The notes: generated by a model not told the origin, from the letters alone. A stretch of 64,000 bases of DNA from Prevotella melaninogenica (GCF_018128065.1 NZ_CP072359.1:1418422-1482421); one strand, 5' to 3'. Shown: positions 7,626 to 17,265, counted from the stretch's first letter. Made by a program: numbers and translations.

Positions 7626-9785
7626 ATGGAAATGAAGAACTTTACAATCACAAAGCGTGATGGTTCAAAGGATCGATTCTCCCTCGACAAAATTATGAAT
7701 GCCATCCTCAAGGCATTCGAAAGTGTCAATGAGCCTACTGATTTAGGTACTTTATCAAAAATCATCGCTAACCTGGATATCAAAAACGACATCAAGGTAG
7801 AAGATATCCAAAATCAAGTAGAACTTGCACTCATGAAAGAAGGCTATTACCATGTAGCAAAGAGTTTCATTGTCTATCGTCAGCAACACACTGAAGACCG
7901 TGAGACACTTGAAAAGATGAAGTTCCTCTCAGACTATTGCGTAGCCTCCAATGCAGCGACTGGTTCAAAATTTGATGCCAACGCTAATGTAGAACATAAA
8001 AACATTGCAACACTTATTGGTGAACTTCCTAAACAAGGCTTCATTCGTCTCAACCGTAGATTACTTGTTGATCGTATCAAGAAGATGTATGGTAAGGATT
8101 TAGCCGATGAATATATTGACCTCCTCAACCACCATTTTATATATAAGAATGATGAGACAAATCTCGCAAACTATTGTGCATCTATAACAATGTACCCATG
8201 GTTGATTGGTGGTACAACTTCTATTGGAGGCAACTCTACTGCACCAACTAATCTGAAAAGTTTCTGTGGTGGCTTTATTAATATGGTGTTCATGGTTTCA
8301 TCTATGCTTGCTGGTGCTTGTGCAACACCAGAATTCCTTATGTACATGAACTACTTTATTCAAAAAGAATATGGTAAAGACTATTGGAAACGTGCTGATG
8401 AGGTAGTTGATCTCAGCCTTAGAAAGCGTACGATAGACAAGGTTCTTACTGATTACTTTGAACAGATTGTCTATTCATTGAACCAGCCAACAGGTGCCCG
8501 CAATTATCAAGCTGTTTTCTGGAACATATCATACTACGACCGTCCATACTTCGAGTCGCTCTTTGGAGACTTCTACTTCCCAGATGGTTCACAACCTGAC
8601 TGGGAGAGTCTTTCATGGTTGCAGAAATGCTTTATGACTTGGTTCAACCAAGAGCGTCTAAAAACAGTACTCACTTTCCCTGTTGAGACAATGGCTTTAT
8701 TAGCTGAGAATGGTGAATGCAAGGATAAGGAATGGGGTGATTTTGCTGCTAAAATGTATTCTGAGGGACATAGTTTCTTCACTTATATGAGCGATAATGC
8801 TGACTCACTCAGTTCATGTTGTCGTCTGCGCAATGAAATCCAAGACAATGGTTTCTCCTATACTCTCGGTGCTGGTGGTGTATCAACTGGTTCTAAGAGC
8901 GTACTGACCATTAACCTCAACCGTTGTATTCAGTATGCTGTTAACAATAACCTTGATTATAAGGAGTACCTGACCCATATTATCAAATTATGCCATAAGG
9001 TTCAGTTAGCATACAATGAGAATCTTAAAGAATTACTGCGCAACCACATGTTACCACTCTTTGATGCAGGATATATTAATATTGACCGACAATATCTTAC
9101 AATAGGAATCAATGGTCTTGTTGAAGCTGCAGAGTTCATGGGACTTGATATCACTCCAAATGAAGATTACAAGAAGTTTGTACAGACTGTACTTGGCTTG
9201 ATTGAAACACAGAACAAGGCTTTCCGTACCAAGGAAGCAATGTTCAACTGTGAGATGATCCCTGCAGAAAATGTAGGAGTAAAGCATGCAAAATGGGATT
9301 CTGAAGATGGTTATTTCGTTCCACGTAACTGTTATAACAGCTACTTCTATCGTGTAGAAGATAATTCATTGACTATTCTTGACAAGTTTAAATTGCACGG
9401 AGCACCTTATATAGAACATCTTACAGGTGGTTCTGCACTTCACATGAATCTTGAAGAGCATCTTTCTGAACCACAGTATCGCCAACTATTACGTGTTGCA
9501 GCACAGGAGGGTTGTAATTACTTTACATTCAACATTCCTAATACTATCTGTAATGACTGTGGGCATATTGATAAACGCTATATGCACGAATGTCCACATT
9601 GTCATTCTAAAAATGTTGATTACCTCACCCGCATCATTGGCTACATGAAGAGAGTAAGTAATTTCTCTGCCCCACGCCAGGAGGAAGCACATCGCCGTTT
9701 CTATGCAGGAGAAGACAAATATACTGTTAATACAATCAACGAGAAAACATGCAAAGAGGCAATTGCTGAAACAGAACAAGCATAA
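7626..9785 (+). CDS. nrdD: Anaerobic ribonucleoside-triphosphate reductase (class III)
   Basis: Glycyl-radical enzyme that reduces ribonucleoside triphosphates to deoxyribonucleotides without oxygen, using formate as reductant in the well-studied members. An ATP-cone domain occupies about residues 1-95 (start KNFTITKRDGSKDRFSLDKI). The ten-stranded barrel follows, and the C-terminus carries a zinc site (CNDCG and CPHCH) and the glycyl-radical loop RIIGY with the radical Gly near residue 672. At 719 residues it is full length. It needs the radical-SAM activase NrdG, whose gene usually follows nrdD in relatives; here the next gene is a transposase on the other strand. A promoter lies 155 bases upstream and a terminator hairpin 78 bases downstream, so it is monocistronic as sequenced. 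Confidence 0.95.
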   Translation: MEMKNFTITKRDGSKDRFSLDKIMNAILKAFESVNEPTDLGTLSKIIANLDIKNDIKVEDIQNQVELALMKEGYYHVAKSFIVYRQQHTEDRETLEKMKFLSDYCVASNAATGSKFDANANVEHKNIATLIGELPKQGFIRLNRRLLVDRIKKMYGKDLADEYIDLLNHHFIYKNDETNLANYCASITMYPWLIGGTTSIGGNSTAPTNLKSFCGGFINMVFMVSSMLAGACATPEFLMYMNYFIQKEYGKDYWKRADEVVDLSLRKRTIDKVLTDYFEQIVYSLNQPTGARNYQAVFWNISYYDRPYFESLFGDFYFPDGSQPDWESLSWLQKCFMTWFNQERLKTVLTFPVETMALLAENGECKDKEWGDFAAKMYSEGHSFFTYMSDNADSLSSCCRLRNEIQDNGFSYTLGAGGVSTGSKSVLTINLNRCIQYAVNNNLDYKEYLTHIIKLCHKVQLAYNENLKELLRNHMLPLFDAGYINIDRQYLTIGINGLVEAAEFMGLDITPNEDYKKFVQTVLGLIETQNKAFRTKEAMFNCEMIPAENVGVKHAKWDSEDGYFVPRNCYNSYFYRVEDNSLTILDKFKLHGAPYIEHLTGGSALHMNLEEHLSEPQYRQLLRVAAQEGCNYFTFNIPNTICNDCGHIDKRYMHECPHCHSKNVDYLTRIIGYMKRVSNFSAPRQEEAHRRFYAGEDKYTVNTINEKTCKEAIAETEQA

Positions 9786-9862
9786 CAAATATTGTCTCAA
9801 AATATTTTCTCAAACTAATTAGAAAGACTTTCCCCAAGTCTATTCTTATTAGTATTATTTGG

Positions 9863-9890
9863 GACGCACAAAAATATTGTGCGTCTCAAA
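9863..9890 (+). terminator. Terminator-like hairpin after nrdD
   Basis: GACGCACAA (9863-9871) pairs with TTGTGCGTC (9877-9885) around a 5-base loop. There is no strong T-run after it. Confidence 0.55.
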
Positions 9891-10402
9891 ACGTTGGTTC
9901 TATAACGAATCGTGTGGGTAAATTGTTCTTTCCTTGCCAGCAATCCTATGTTTAATGGCTTTATGGCTGAACAGAAAAAGACGGATTAATCTACAAATAT
10001 AAAGGAGTTTGAGCTAAACAAGCTTCTACACACCTCCTGTCTATTCTTAGTATTATAACGTTTTGCTCACAATTCGTCCCCTGTCATCCATATATCATAG
10101 TGAATTTAACCCTCCGCACATGTGGTGTTAACCCTCCGCACCATATGTGTTAAGCACCTGCACCACATGTGCAGAGTATCAGCACCACAGCAAATGATGG
10201 TAAACATTCACAAACATAGTATGAATTGAGACCTTAAAAACATCTTATTTCGTTGGCTAAAGAGTAAAACACTAAAACTAAACTGAACAAATAGCTTCTT
10301 TCTATGGATATAACAGATATTATTCTAATCGGGTCAAACAACTTACACAATCGTTATAGAACCACTAAATTTCCTGTCATTCCTATCATTTGTATTAGCC
10401 AC
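9891..10402. repeat. Intergenic region with 22-bp tandem repeats
   Basis: About 510 bases without a gene between nrdD and the IS. At 10106-10171 three tandem units of 22 bases (TTAACCCTCCGCACATGTGG-type; second unit from 10128, third from 10150) are followed by a diverged fourth to about 10193. Each unit contains a CACATGTG or CACCAT core, so neighbouring units can pair. Related ACACCAT-type palindromes occur at 28346-28360 and 60226-60302. Nothing else recognised. Confidence 0.6.
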
Positions 10403-12514
10403 TTAACCCAAGTTTAACCCCCACTTTCGCCTATTTCTTGCAGTGACCGTACTTTCCTCGTTTTTCTTATGGGTTCTGTGTCCTACAAATTTTATTCTTT
10501 TTGTATGGTGAGTGTTTTAAGTTCAACTTATCGTATATCTGTTTTGCTTGCTTCGAAGGACTACTACATTGGCGCATCTCGATGTTCTCTCCTAATGGAT
10601 TCTTCCCTTTTGTTGTGACGAGCTTCTGGGTGCTCATACGTCGTACAATCTCGGTCCAGTAACAGGATTCTCCTTCTCGTTTTAATTGACAACGGATGGT
10701 GTTTACCACCCAATAGGCTAATAAACCGAAGAAGAGGTGTGCGTCGCTTCTCTCATCTTTCTGATGATAGATAGGACGGAGGTTGAGATCATTCTTTAGT
10801 TGCCTGTTCGTGCATTCTATCTCACGAATGAGATTGTAGTATTCCCATGTCACACGCTCATCAAGTGTCCTGACATTGCTGCGGAGGAAGTATACTCCGT
10901 GACCAGATTCCATTGCGGAGAGGTCTTTTATCTCCCAGTCTATGCGCAGCATCTGCTTGGGTTTCTTCTCATCTTTTATGTAGCTTATCTGATAGAACTT
11001 CGCTATAGATGGGTACTTCTGTATGGCACGTCCTGTACGTTCAACAACCTTTTCATAGGTTTTCGTTCCACCTTTCTTGGAGATTCCATCGTTTATTCTC
11101 TGCAGTTCCATCTCAAAACGCTCTCTCCAGACCCTGTTCATGGACGACTCTGTCATAGCTTTCGAAGGAGATGTTATTTCGAGATAATAATCCTTGTTAT
11201 CCTCTGTCTTAACCTCTTTCAGCGTTATCTTCTGCCGACGGGCATCCATTACCGTAACACTCCTGTTATCATCACTGAGCGTATAGTCCTTCATTTTCGT
11301 ACGAGATACGCAGAGATAATTGTAACCTTTTCTTTTAATCAGCTCCAAGTTCTCTTCCGTGGCAACACCTGCATCCATGACAACGAGCGTATCCTTTGTC
11401 CGTGATGGATTCCTCTTTGCCAGCGTGTCAATCATATCGGGCAGAGACTTGGGGTCTGCTGTATTACCCTCCAAGATAGAAGAATAACGTATAAAACCTT
11501 CTTTATTGATACATAGTGCAAGTACAAGTAGCTTACAGTCAGAGCGTTTTTCTTTTGACCGACCGAACTTGGCCTTGTCGCTGTTACGCTTACTGCCCTC
11601 GAAATAGAAGTTGGTTAAGTCGAAGAGCATCAACTTGTTGTCTATATTAAAAAGGTCGTCAGTAACGTTGCACAGATGACGCTCTAACTGTTCCTTTAGT
11701 TCATATAATTTGTCAGTGACTTTATATAGAGAATTGATTCCTGGTGTCCAGCCAGGAACTCCACTATAAAGTTCACCAGCAGCAGAGTTATCGCGCAAAT
11801 AATAATAAGACGAACGTTCAGAAACTGCATATACTGTGCGAACAATCAATGCTGACAAAGCCGTGTGTATCGTATTCTCTGTCCAGCCGTTTCTGCGCAG
11901 GAAACCCTCTAATTGCAGTTTGTCTATCGTCTGCTTGCAGAGCCACTCAGCACCGACATTCCTTGCGTCAGTATATTTTGCCGTCTCAAGGTCAACGTAG
12001 TTCTCATATTTTCTCAGCGACTTCTGCTCTTCCTTGTTAAACCTATCGATTCCACCTTCTTGCTCCATACGGCTCCACCATTCGTCAGCCTTTGCCTGTT
12101 CAATAGGAGTAAGTCCGTCAAGATGTTCCTTGAAAAGCGAGGGTGTACTTCTGTTTTTGAAGCGTTCGGTAAGTGCGTATGCAATTTTTCGAACCTGTAC
12201 GGCAGTAAGTGAAGGTTCAAAACCGATGTTCAACAGAATTAGCGAATGTACATGACCCTGCACGTCACGATATGACTCCTTAATGCGATAATAAGGAGCC
12301 ATGTCGCCTGTTGCAGGGTTGAATCGTGTCTGTACATTTGCGTGCATGAGTGCAAAGTAACAAAATAATTTTGATATGACGGTGTCCTACAATTCGGATT
12401 TTACTCCTCGTTACAATACCCTATGCTTGATTATCAATCATTTATAAAATTGATACTACACAAAACATCCCGAATATTTATGAAAAATATTTTTGCCAGT
12501 TAAACTTGGGTTAA
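10403..12514. mobile_element. Complete IS1634-like insertion sequence
   Basis: Perfect 16-bp inverted ends: TTAACCCAAGTTTAAC at 10403-10418 and its complement at 12499-12514, enclosing a single transposase gene on the minus strand, total about 2.1 kb. The outermost TTAA is itself a palindrome, so it may be a 4-bp duplicated target (IS body 10407-12510) rather than part of the inverted repeat; the bases beyond do not match. The transposase is intact, so the element could be active. Confidence 0.8.
10467..12347 (-). CDS. Transposase, IS1634-like (IS4-superfamily DDE)
   Basis: Cuts and joins the ends of its own insertion sequence. The 626-residue protein carries a DDE catalytic core with a large beta-insertion: first Asp in LFDLTNFYFEG (about D243), second in VVMDAGVATEENL (about D325), and the Glu in the REIECTNRQLK segment near 509-511, followed by the family signature LRPIYHQ and DAHLFFGLLA. 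Frame and length are intact. The start ATG at 12347 leaves a basic N-terminal region typical of the DNA-binding part. It lies opposite nrdD and the same way as the OmpH-like gene, between inverted ends at 10403 and 12514. IS1634 assignment is by motif recognition, not by a database match. Confidence 0.88.
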   Translation of the reverse strand: MHANVQTRFNPATGDMAPYYRIKESYRDVQGHVHSLILLNIGFEPSLTAVQVRKIAYALTERFKNRSTPSLFKEHLDGLTPIEQAKADEWWSRMEQEGGIDRFNKEEQKSLRKYENYVDLETAKYTDARNVGAEWLCKQTIDKLQLEGFLRRNGWTENTIHTALSALIVRTVYAVSERSSYYYLRDNSAAGELYSGVPGWTPGINSLYKVTDKLYELKEQLERHLCNVTDDLFNIDNKLMLFDLTNFYFEGSKRNSDKAKFGRSKEKRSDCKLLVLALCINKEGFIRYSSILEGNTADPKSLPDMIDTLAKRNPSRTKDTLVVMDAGVATEENLELIKRKGYNYLCVSRTKMKDYTLSDDNRSVTVMDARRQKITLKEVKTEDNKDYYLEITSPSKAMTESSMNRVWRERFEMELQRINDGISKKGGTKTYEKVVERTGRAIQKYPSIAKFYQISYIKDEKKPKQMLRIDWEIKDLSAMESGHGVYFLRSNVRTLDERVTWEYYNLIREIECTNRQLKNDLNLRPIYHQKDERSDAHLFFGLLAYWVVNTIRCQLKREGESCYWTEIVRRMSTQKLVTTKGKNPLGENIEMRQCSSPSKQAKQIYDKLNLKHSPYKKNKICRTQNP

Positions 12515-12633
12515 CTTCTTATATTACAGCAATATACATAAAATATTAAAAGTGACAGCAAACTAAACTAAAACTTTTCTTGTATTATCGGTGATAATAT
12601 CTCTCTTATTTTGAATGCTTACCTTAAATAATA

Positions 12634-12661
12634 AAACCAGCCGTAAACTACGACTGGTTTA
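12634..12661 (-). terminator. Terminator of the OmpH-like gene
   Basis: AAACCAGCCGT and ACGACTGGTTT pair around a short loop at 12634-12660, just downstream of the minus-strand gene at 12698. Confidence 0.65.
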
Positions 12662-12697
12662 ACATGTCTATTTGATAAGTAACTGTAAACTCACAAA

Positions 12698-13300
12698 TTA
12701 CTTCTTCATACCTTTGTAAGCTTGGTTCATTCCCTTTACAACATCATCTGTGATATTATAAGCTGGATCTGCATAAAGGATATTGTCACCACTCTTAGCA
12801 AGAATGATGCTATACTTCTTATCCTTATTATATTCTTTCAAGTAGTTATGAACACTATCAGAAAGAGCTTTGTTATACTTAGCGACCTCGTTCTGATACT
12901 CTGCACCAAGACGCTGCTGAAGCGCATCGGCATCCTGCGCCTGCTTCTGAATGCTTGCTTGAATCTGCTGTGCCTGCGCCTGTGTGTATTTATTTGCCTG
13001 AATATTCTGCTGGAAGTTAGCAGCTGCTGCCTGAATAGCCTTCTGCTTGCCCGCAAGTGTACGTTGAATGTTAGCTTCCTTAACCTTTATAAGCTTGGTT
13101 ACATCCTTCCAATAAGTATACTGACTCATAATAGAATCAATCTCTACATAAGCAACCTTCTGATTACTTGCAGCTGGAGTAGCTGTGGAAGTTTCAGTCT
13201 TGTTAGTTGTTGTGTCATTTTTTGCTGGCTGATTGTTACATGCAACAAAAGCAAATGCTGCCATTGCAAGCACAGTCATTTTGCTAAATGATTTCTTCAT
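12698..13300 (-). CDS. OmpH/Skp-like periplasmic lipoprotein
   Basis: Resembles the Skp/OmpH periplasmic chaperone family that holds unfolded outer-membrane proteins. The 200-residue protein begins with a signal peptide ending in FAFVACNN, a lipobox-like site (Cys21), then a Thr/Ser-rich linker. The family core follows: KVAYVEIDSIMSQY near residue 49, two long Gln/Ala-rich helices (about 70-150) that would form the coiled-coil tentacles, and the C-terminal strand KYSIILAKSGDNILYAD. Lipidation makes it membrane tethered, unlike soluble Skp of E. coli. It lies 28 bases downstream of a small membrane-protein gene on the same strand; no consensus promoter is visible in that gap. Confidence 0.8.
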   Translation of the reverse strand: MKKSFSKMTVLAMAAFAFVACNNQPAKNDTTTNKTETSTATPAASNQKVAYVEIDSIMSQYTYWKDVTKLIKVKEANIQRTLAGKQKAIQAAAANFQQNIQANKYTQAQAQQIQASIQKQAQDADALQQRLGAEYQNEVAKYNKALSDSVHNYLKEYNKDKKYSIILAKSGDNILYADPAYNITDDVVKGMNQAYKGMKK

Positions 13301-13327
13301 TTCTATTGTATTTAATTAATTATTTCT

Positions 13328-13522
13328 TTAATATGCTTTATTTGCTACTCGGGCTTCCTTGTCCTGGTCTATAACACAATGGATATCTTTCTCTTTAAGA
13401 TAAGCATTATCCGAAATATGTTGCGACTGGAATTCTCCACCTTTCTTAAATATCACACGCACTCCAAGGAGTAACATGGCAATAGCAATTATTAACAATG
13501 TTAACAATAAAGTTATAAACAT
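13328..13522 (-). CDS. Small membrane protein (64 residues)
   Basis: An N-terminal transmembrane helix (MFITLLLTLLIIAIAMLLLG) followed by a basic and then polar cytoplasmic tail (RVIFKKGGEFQS). I recognise this layout as a common small Bacteroidales protein of unknown function. The frame extends further to 13606, but that extension would start upstream of the predicted transcription start (promoter at 13552-13581), so I chose the ATG at 13522. The OmpH-like gene follows on the same strand. It is divergent from pepD, whose start (13600) is only 77 bases away, so the two share a compact promoter region. Confidence 0.65.
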   Translation of the reverse strand: MFITLLLTLLIIAIAMLLLGVRVIFKKGGEFQSQHISDNAYLKEKDIHCVIDQDKEARVANKAY

Positions 13523-13551
13523 TTTCTTTATCTTTGCATTTATATTGACCG

Positions 13552-13581
13552 CAAAGGTAATATAAAACGACAAGATTACAA
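13552..13581 (-). promoter_or_regulatory. Bacteroidetes-type promoter (minus) in the pepD divergent region
   Basis: Minus strand TTG (13581-13579), 19 bases, TACCTTTG (13559-13552). A plus-strand TATCTTTG at 13529-13536, without a clear -33 element, could serve pepD. Confidence 0.6.
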
Positions 13582-13599
13582 AAAAAAATATTATTAAAA

Positions 13600-15051
13600 A
13601 TGGCAAATGTAGAATTAAAACCTGCTTGTGTCTTTGAGCAGTTCGCTAAAATCAACCAAATACCACGCCCATCTAAGCATGAAGAGCAGATGATTAGTTA
13701 TTTACAGGAGTTTGCTAAAGAGCGCAACCTTGATGTAAAGGTTGATAAGGTTGGCAATGTCCTAATTTCTAAACCTGCCACGAAGGGCATGGAGAATGTG
13801 CCAACGGTTGTTCTTCAGAGTCACATGGACATGGTATGTGACAAACTGGTTGATATAGATTTTGACTTTAATAAGGATGCTATTCAAACCTATGTTGATG
13901 GTGAGTGGCTTCATGCAAAGGGTACAACGCTCGGTGCTGATGATGGTATTGGTATGGCGTATGAGTTGGCAATTCTTGATTCTAACGATATTGAGCACGG
14001 ACCAATCGAATGCCTCTTTACACGTGACGAAGAGACTGGTTTGACAGGTGCTTTCGGTCTTGAAGCTGGTTTCATGACAGGAAACTATCTTATCAACCTC
14101 GATTCAGAAGATGAAGGACAAATCTTTGTAAGCTGTGCGGGTGGTAATAGCACTACGGCAGTTTTCAACTTCGAGCGTGAGAATGCACCTGAAGATTATT
14201 TCTTCATGGAGGCAAGTCTGAAGGGTCTTGTGGGTGGTCACTCAGGTGACGACATCAATAAGAAACGTGCTAATGCAATAAAACTGCTTGCACGCTTCCT
14301 TTATGCTGAGCAGTCTAAGATGGACCTTCGTTTGAGCTACTGGAATTCGGGTAAATTGCACAATGCTATTCCACGTGATGGCAAGGTGCTCTTCGCTGTT
14401 CCATCTGCTAATAAAGAAACTGTTAAGGTAGACTGGAATATTTTCAGTGCAGAAGTTGAGGATGAGTTCCATGTTACTGACACAGCAATGGTATGGAATC
14501 TTGAGAGCGCAAATGCAGCACCTGTTATGCCAAAGCAGATTTCTCATAATATTATTCTTGCTTTACAAGCACTCGACAATGGACCGCTGACCAATTGTCA
14601 GGATGAAGCATTGGCATACATGGTTGAGACATCAAGCAATGTTGCAAGCATACAGACAGAGGGAAACAAGCTAACTGTTGTTTCTTCACAGCGTTCTAAC
14701 GTAATGAGCAACTTGGTAAATATGACCAATACTGTTCGTGCATGCTTTGAATTAGCTGGTGCAGAGATTGTTGTTGACGACAGCTATCCAGCTTGGAAGA
14801 TGAATCCAAAATCAGAATTAGTCCATGTTGCAGTTGAGCAATACAAGAACATTTTCGGTAAGGAACCACTTGTACTTGGCATCCATGCAGGTCTTGAGTG
14901 TGGACTCTTCTCAGAGAAGTATCCACAGCTGGATATGATTAGCTTCGGTCCAACACTCCGCTATGTTCACACACCTGACGAGTGTCTTCTCATTCCAACA
15001 GTTCAAATGGTATGGGATCATCTGCTCGCTATTCTTAAGAACATCAAATAA
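13600..15051 (+). CDS. pepD: Aminoacyl-histidine dipeptidase (peptidase D, M20C)
   Basis: Zinc dipeptidase that hydrolyses Xaa-His and other dipeptides in the cytoplasm, supplying amino acids in a peptide-fermenting organism. Family M20C signatures are clear: the first metal-ligand motif SHMDMVCD near residue 75, the bridging Asp in LGADDGIGMA near 115, the catalytic Glu pair in RDEETGLTGA, the substrate-lid motif GGHSGDDI near 210, and the C-terminal HAGLECG. Length 483 matches E. coli PepD. Start ATG 13600 gives the standard N-terminus. Monocistronic, ending in a T-tailed hairpin. Given the histidine-degradation genes 8 kb away, released histidine could feed that route, which is inference. 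Confidence 0.93.
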   Translation: MANVELKPACVFEQFAKINQIPRPSKHEEQMISYLQEFAKERNLDVKVDKVGNVLISKPATKGMENVPTVVLQSHMDMVCDKLVDIDFDFNKDAIQTYVDGEWLHAKGTTLGADDGIGMAYELAILDSNDIEHGPIECLFTRDEETGLTGAFGLEAGFMTGNYLINLDSEDEGQIFVSCAGGNSTTAVFNFERENAPEDYFFMEASLKGLVGGHSGDDINKKRANAIKLLARFLYAEQSKMDLRLSYWNSGKLHNAIPRDGKVLFAVPSANKETVKVDWNIFSAEVEDEFHVTDTAMVWNLESANAAPVMPKQISHNIILALQALDNGPLTNCQDEALAYMVETSSNVASIQTEGNKLTVVSSQRSNVMSNLVNMTNTVRACFELAGAEIVVDDSYPAWKMNPKSELVHVAVEQYKNIFGKEPLVLGIHAGLECGLFSEKYPQLDMISFGPTLRYVHTPDECLLIPTVQMVWDHLLAILKNIK

Positions 15052-15071
15052 ACAAACATCCATAACATAAT

Positions 15072-15120
15072 TATGTGCCATCTTGCTCTTTTGAACAAGG
15101 TGGCATTTTTTCTTTTTTTG
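15072..15120 (+). terminator. Intrinsic terminator of pepD
   Basis: GTGCCATCTTG and CAAGGTGGCAT form a stem (with G-U pairs) at about 15074-15105, followed by a long T-rich run to 15119. Confidence 0.8.
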
Positions 15121-15210
15121 CATGATGGGTAATATTGTCTATATTTTCCTATCATGGCACGGAGTTTGTTATATACACAACAAAAAAAAGAATAAATAAA
15201 TTATATTGCT

Positions 15211-17265
15211 ATGCAAAAAGGAAATATTGGGGTTACAACAGAGAACATTTTCCCCGTTATCAAAAAGTTCTTATATTCAGATCATGACATCTTCTTGCGT
15301 GAGATGGTGTCAAATGCAGTGGATGCTACCCAGAAACTGAAGACACTTTCAACAACAGGTGACTTCAAGGGCGAGCAGGGCAACTTAAGCGTACGCATCA
15401 GCTTGGATGAGAAAGCAGGGACATTGACATTCAGCGACCATGGTATTGGTATGACCGCTGAAGAAATAGAGAAGTATATCAACCAGATTGCATTCTCTGG
15501 AGTCAGCGACTTCCTTGAAAAATACCAAGACAAGGCAGAGGCAATTATCGGTCATTTCGGTCTTGGTTTCTATTCTTCTTTCATGGTTGCAAAGAAGGTT
15601 GAGATTATAACAAAGAGTTATAAGGAAGGCAGCAAGGCTGTGAAATGGAGTTGTGATGGCAGCCCAGAGTATACGCTTGAAGATGCAGAAAAGGAGGAGC
15701 GCGGTAGCGATGTCATCCTTTATATTGATGATGACTGCAAGGAATTCTTACAGAAGTCAAAGATTGAGGAGCTACTGAATAAGTACTGCAAGTTTATGGC
15801 TGTTCCAATCGTCTTTGGTAAGAAGACGGAGTGGAAAGATGGGAAAATGGTTGACACAGAAGAGGATAATGTAATCAATAGTATTGATCCTTTGTGGGTT
15901 AAAGCACCATCTACTTTGAAGGATGAGGATTACAAGAGCTTCTATCGTACCCTCTTCCCAATGAATGAGGAACCCTTGTTCTGGATTCATCTGAATGTTG
16001 ATTATCCATTCAACCTCACGGGTATTCTCTATTTCCCACGTGTTAAGAACAATATCGAACTGCAGCGAAATAAGATTCAGCTCTATTGTAATCAGGTATT
16101 TGTTACCGATCAGGTGGAAGGTATTGTACCAGAGTTCCTTACATTACTTCATGGTGTTATTGATTCACCAGACATTCCTCTGAACGTAAGTCGTAGCTAC
16201 TTACAGAGTGATGCCAACGTGAAGAAGATTTCAACCTATATTACAAAGAAAGTTGCTGACCGTTTGCAGAGTATCTTCAAGGAAAATCGTAAAGAGTTTG
16301 AAGAGAAATGGAACGACCTAAAACTCTTTATAAATTATGGGATGCTCTCTGATTCTGACTTCTACGAGCGTGCAAAAGACTTCTCTCTTTTCAAAGATAC
16401 TGATGGTAAGTACTTTACCTTTGAGGAGTATAAGACACTCATAAAGGACAACCAAACTGACAAAGATGGTGTTCTCGTTAATCTCTATACAAATAACAAG
16501 GAGGAACAATATAGCTATATCGAGGCTGCAAAGCAGAAGGGTTATAGTATTATTGAGGCAAGTGGACAGTTAGATGTACCTTTGCTTTCAATGCTTGAGC
16601 AGAATCAGGAAAAGACACGTTATGTTCGTGTTGATTCAGATATCGTTGACCGCATTATTCAGAAGGAGGATGCTCCAAAGAATAATCTGTCAGCAGATGA
16701 AACTGACAATTTGTCAGAAGCTTTCCGTTCACAGATTCCTGCTATCGAGAAAGCAGACTTCACAGTTGACGTACAGTCACTCGGAGAGTCTTTCCAGCCA
16801 GTTCTCGTAACACAGAACGAGTATATGCGCCGTATGAAGGAAATGAGTCAGTTCCAGCAGGGAATGGGCTTCTACGCTCAGCTGCCTGATTCTTACAACC
16901 TCGTTCTGAATGCTGATCACCCATTAGTAAAGAAGGTGCTTGACGATATTACTGCTAACACAGCAGAGGAATTGAAGCCAGTAGCCAGTGAGTTGAAGGG
17001 ACAGGAGGCACGCTTGGCTGCTCTACATCAGGCTCAGGACAACAAGAAGTCTGAGGAACTGACACAAGAGGAGAAGGATGATATGCAGAATACCCAGAAG
17101 ACTGTTTCAGAACTTCAGAACAAGAAGAAAGCTATTGTTGCTGCATACGCTAAGGGAAATGATGTTGTTCAGCAGCTCATCGACTTGGCATTGCTACAAA
17201 ATGGTATGCTTCAGGGAGCTGCACTTGATAAGTTCCTCAAGCGTTCTATCAGCTTGATTAAGTAA
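15211..17265 (+). CDS. htpG: Chaperone HtpG (bacterial Hsp90)
   Basis: ATP-dependent homodimeric chaperone of the cytoplasm. The GHKL ATPase domain spans about residues 1-230, with the Bergerat-fold motifs LREMVSNAVDA, FSDHGIGM and GHFGLGFYS. The middle domain (to about 480) includes the catalytic-Arg loop SRSYLQSD, and the C-terminal dimerisation domain follows, with an extra charged helix region (KKSEELTQEEKDD) near 610-630. At 684 residues it is slightly longer than E. coli HtpG, as usual in Bacteroidota. Start ATG 15211 is the only reasonable one. Single gene, closed by the hairpin at 17308-17372. Confidence 0.96.
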   Translation: MQKGNIGVTTENIFPVIKKFLYSDHDIFLREMVSNAVDATQKLKTLSTTGDFKGEQGNLSVRISLDEKAGTLTFSDHGIGMTAEEIEKYINQIAFSGVSDFLEKYQDKAEAIIGHFGLGFYSSFMVAKKVEIITKSYKEGSKAVKWSCDGSPEYTLEDAEKEERGSDVILYIDDDCKEFLQKSKIEELLNKYCKFMAVPIVFGKKTEWKDGKMVDTEEDNVINSIDPLWVKAPSTLKDEDYKSFYRTLFPMNEEPLFWIHLNVDYPFNLTGILYFPRVKNNIELQRNKIQLYCNQVFVTDQVEGIVPEFLTLLHGVIDSPDIPLNVSRSYLQSDANVKKISTYITKKVADRLQSIFKENRKEFEEKWNDLKLFINYGMLSDSDFYERAKDFSLFKDTDGKYFTFEEYKTLIKDNQTDKDGVLVNLYTNNKEEQYSYIEAAKQKGYSIIEASGQLDVPLLSMLEQNQEKTRYVRVDSDIVDRIIQKEDAPKNNLSADETDNLSEAFRSQIPAIEKADFTVDVQSLGESFQPVLVTQNEYMRRMKEMSQFQQGMGFYAQLPDSYNLVLNADHPLVKKVLDDITANTAEELKPVASELKGQEARLAALHQAQDNKKSEELTQEEKDDMQNTQKTVSELQNKKKAIVAAYAKGNDVVQQLIDLALLQNGMLQGAALDKFLKRSISLIK

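Noticed and set aside
10106..10193. CRISPR array
   Set aside because: Units abut without spacers and no cas genes are present.
10800..11405. 201-codon frame opposite the transposase
   Set aside because: Shadow of the transposase gene in antisense; the transposase motifs explain the open frame.
10486..12394. GTGTCCTACAA direct repeat flanking the transposase gene as a target duplication
   Set aside because: One copy is inside the transposase coding end and the other is inside the IS right end, so it cannot be a target duplication.
12722..13291. 189-codon frame opposite the OmpH-like gene
   Set aside because: Antisense shadow with Leu/Ile/Cys-rich translation caused by the Gln/Ala-rich helices on the true strand.
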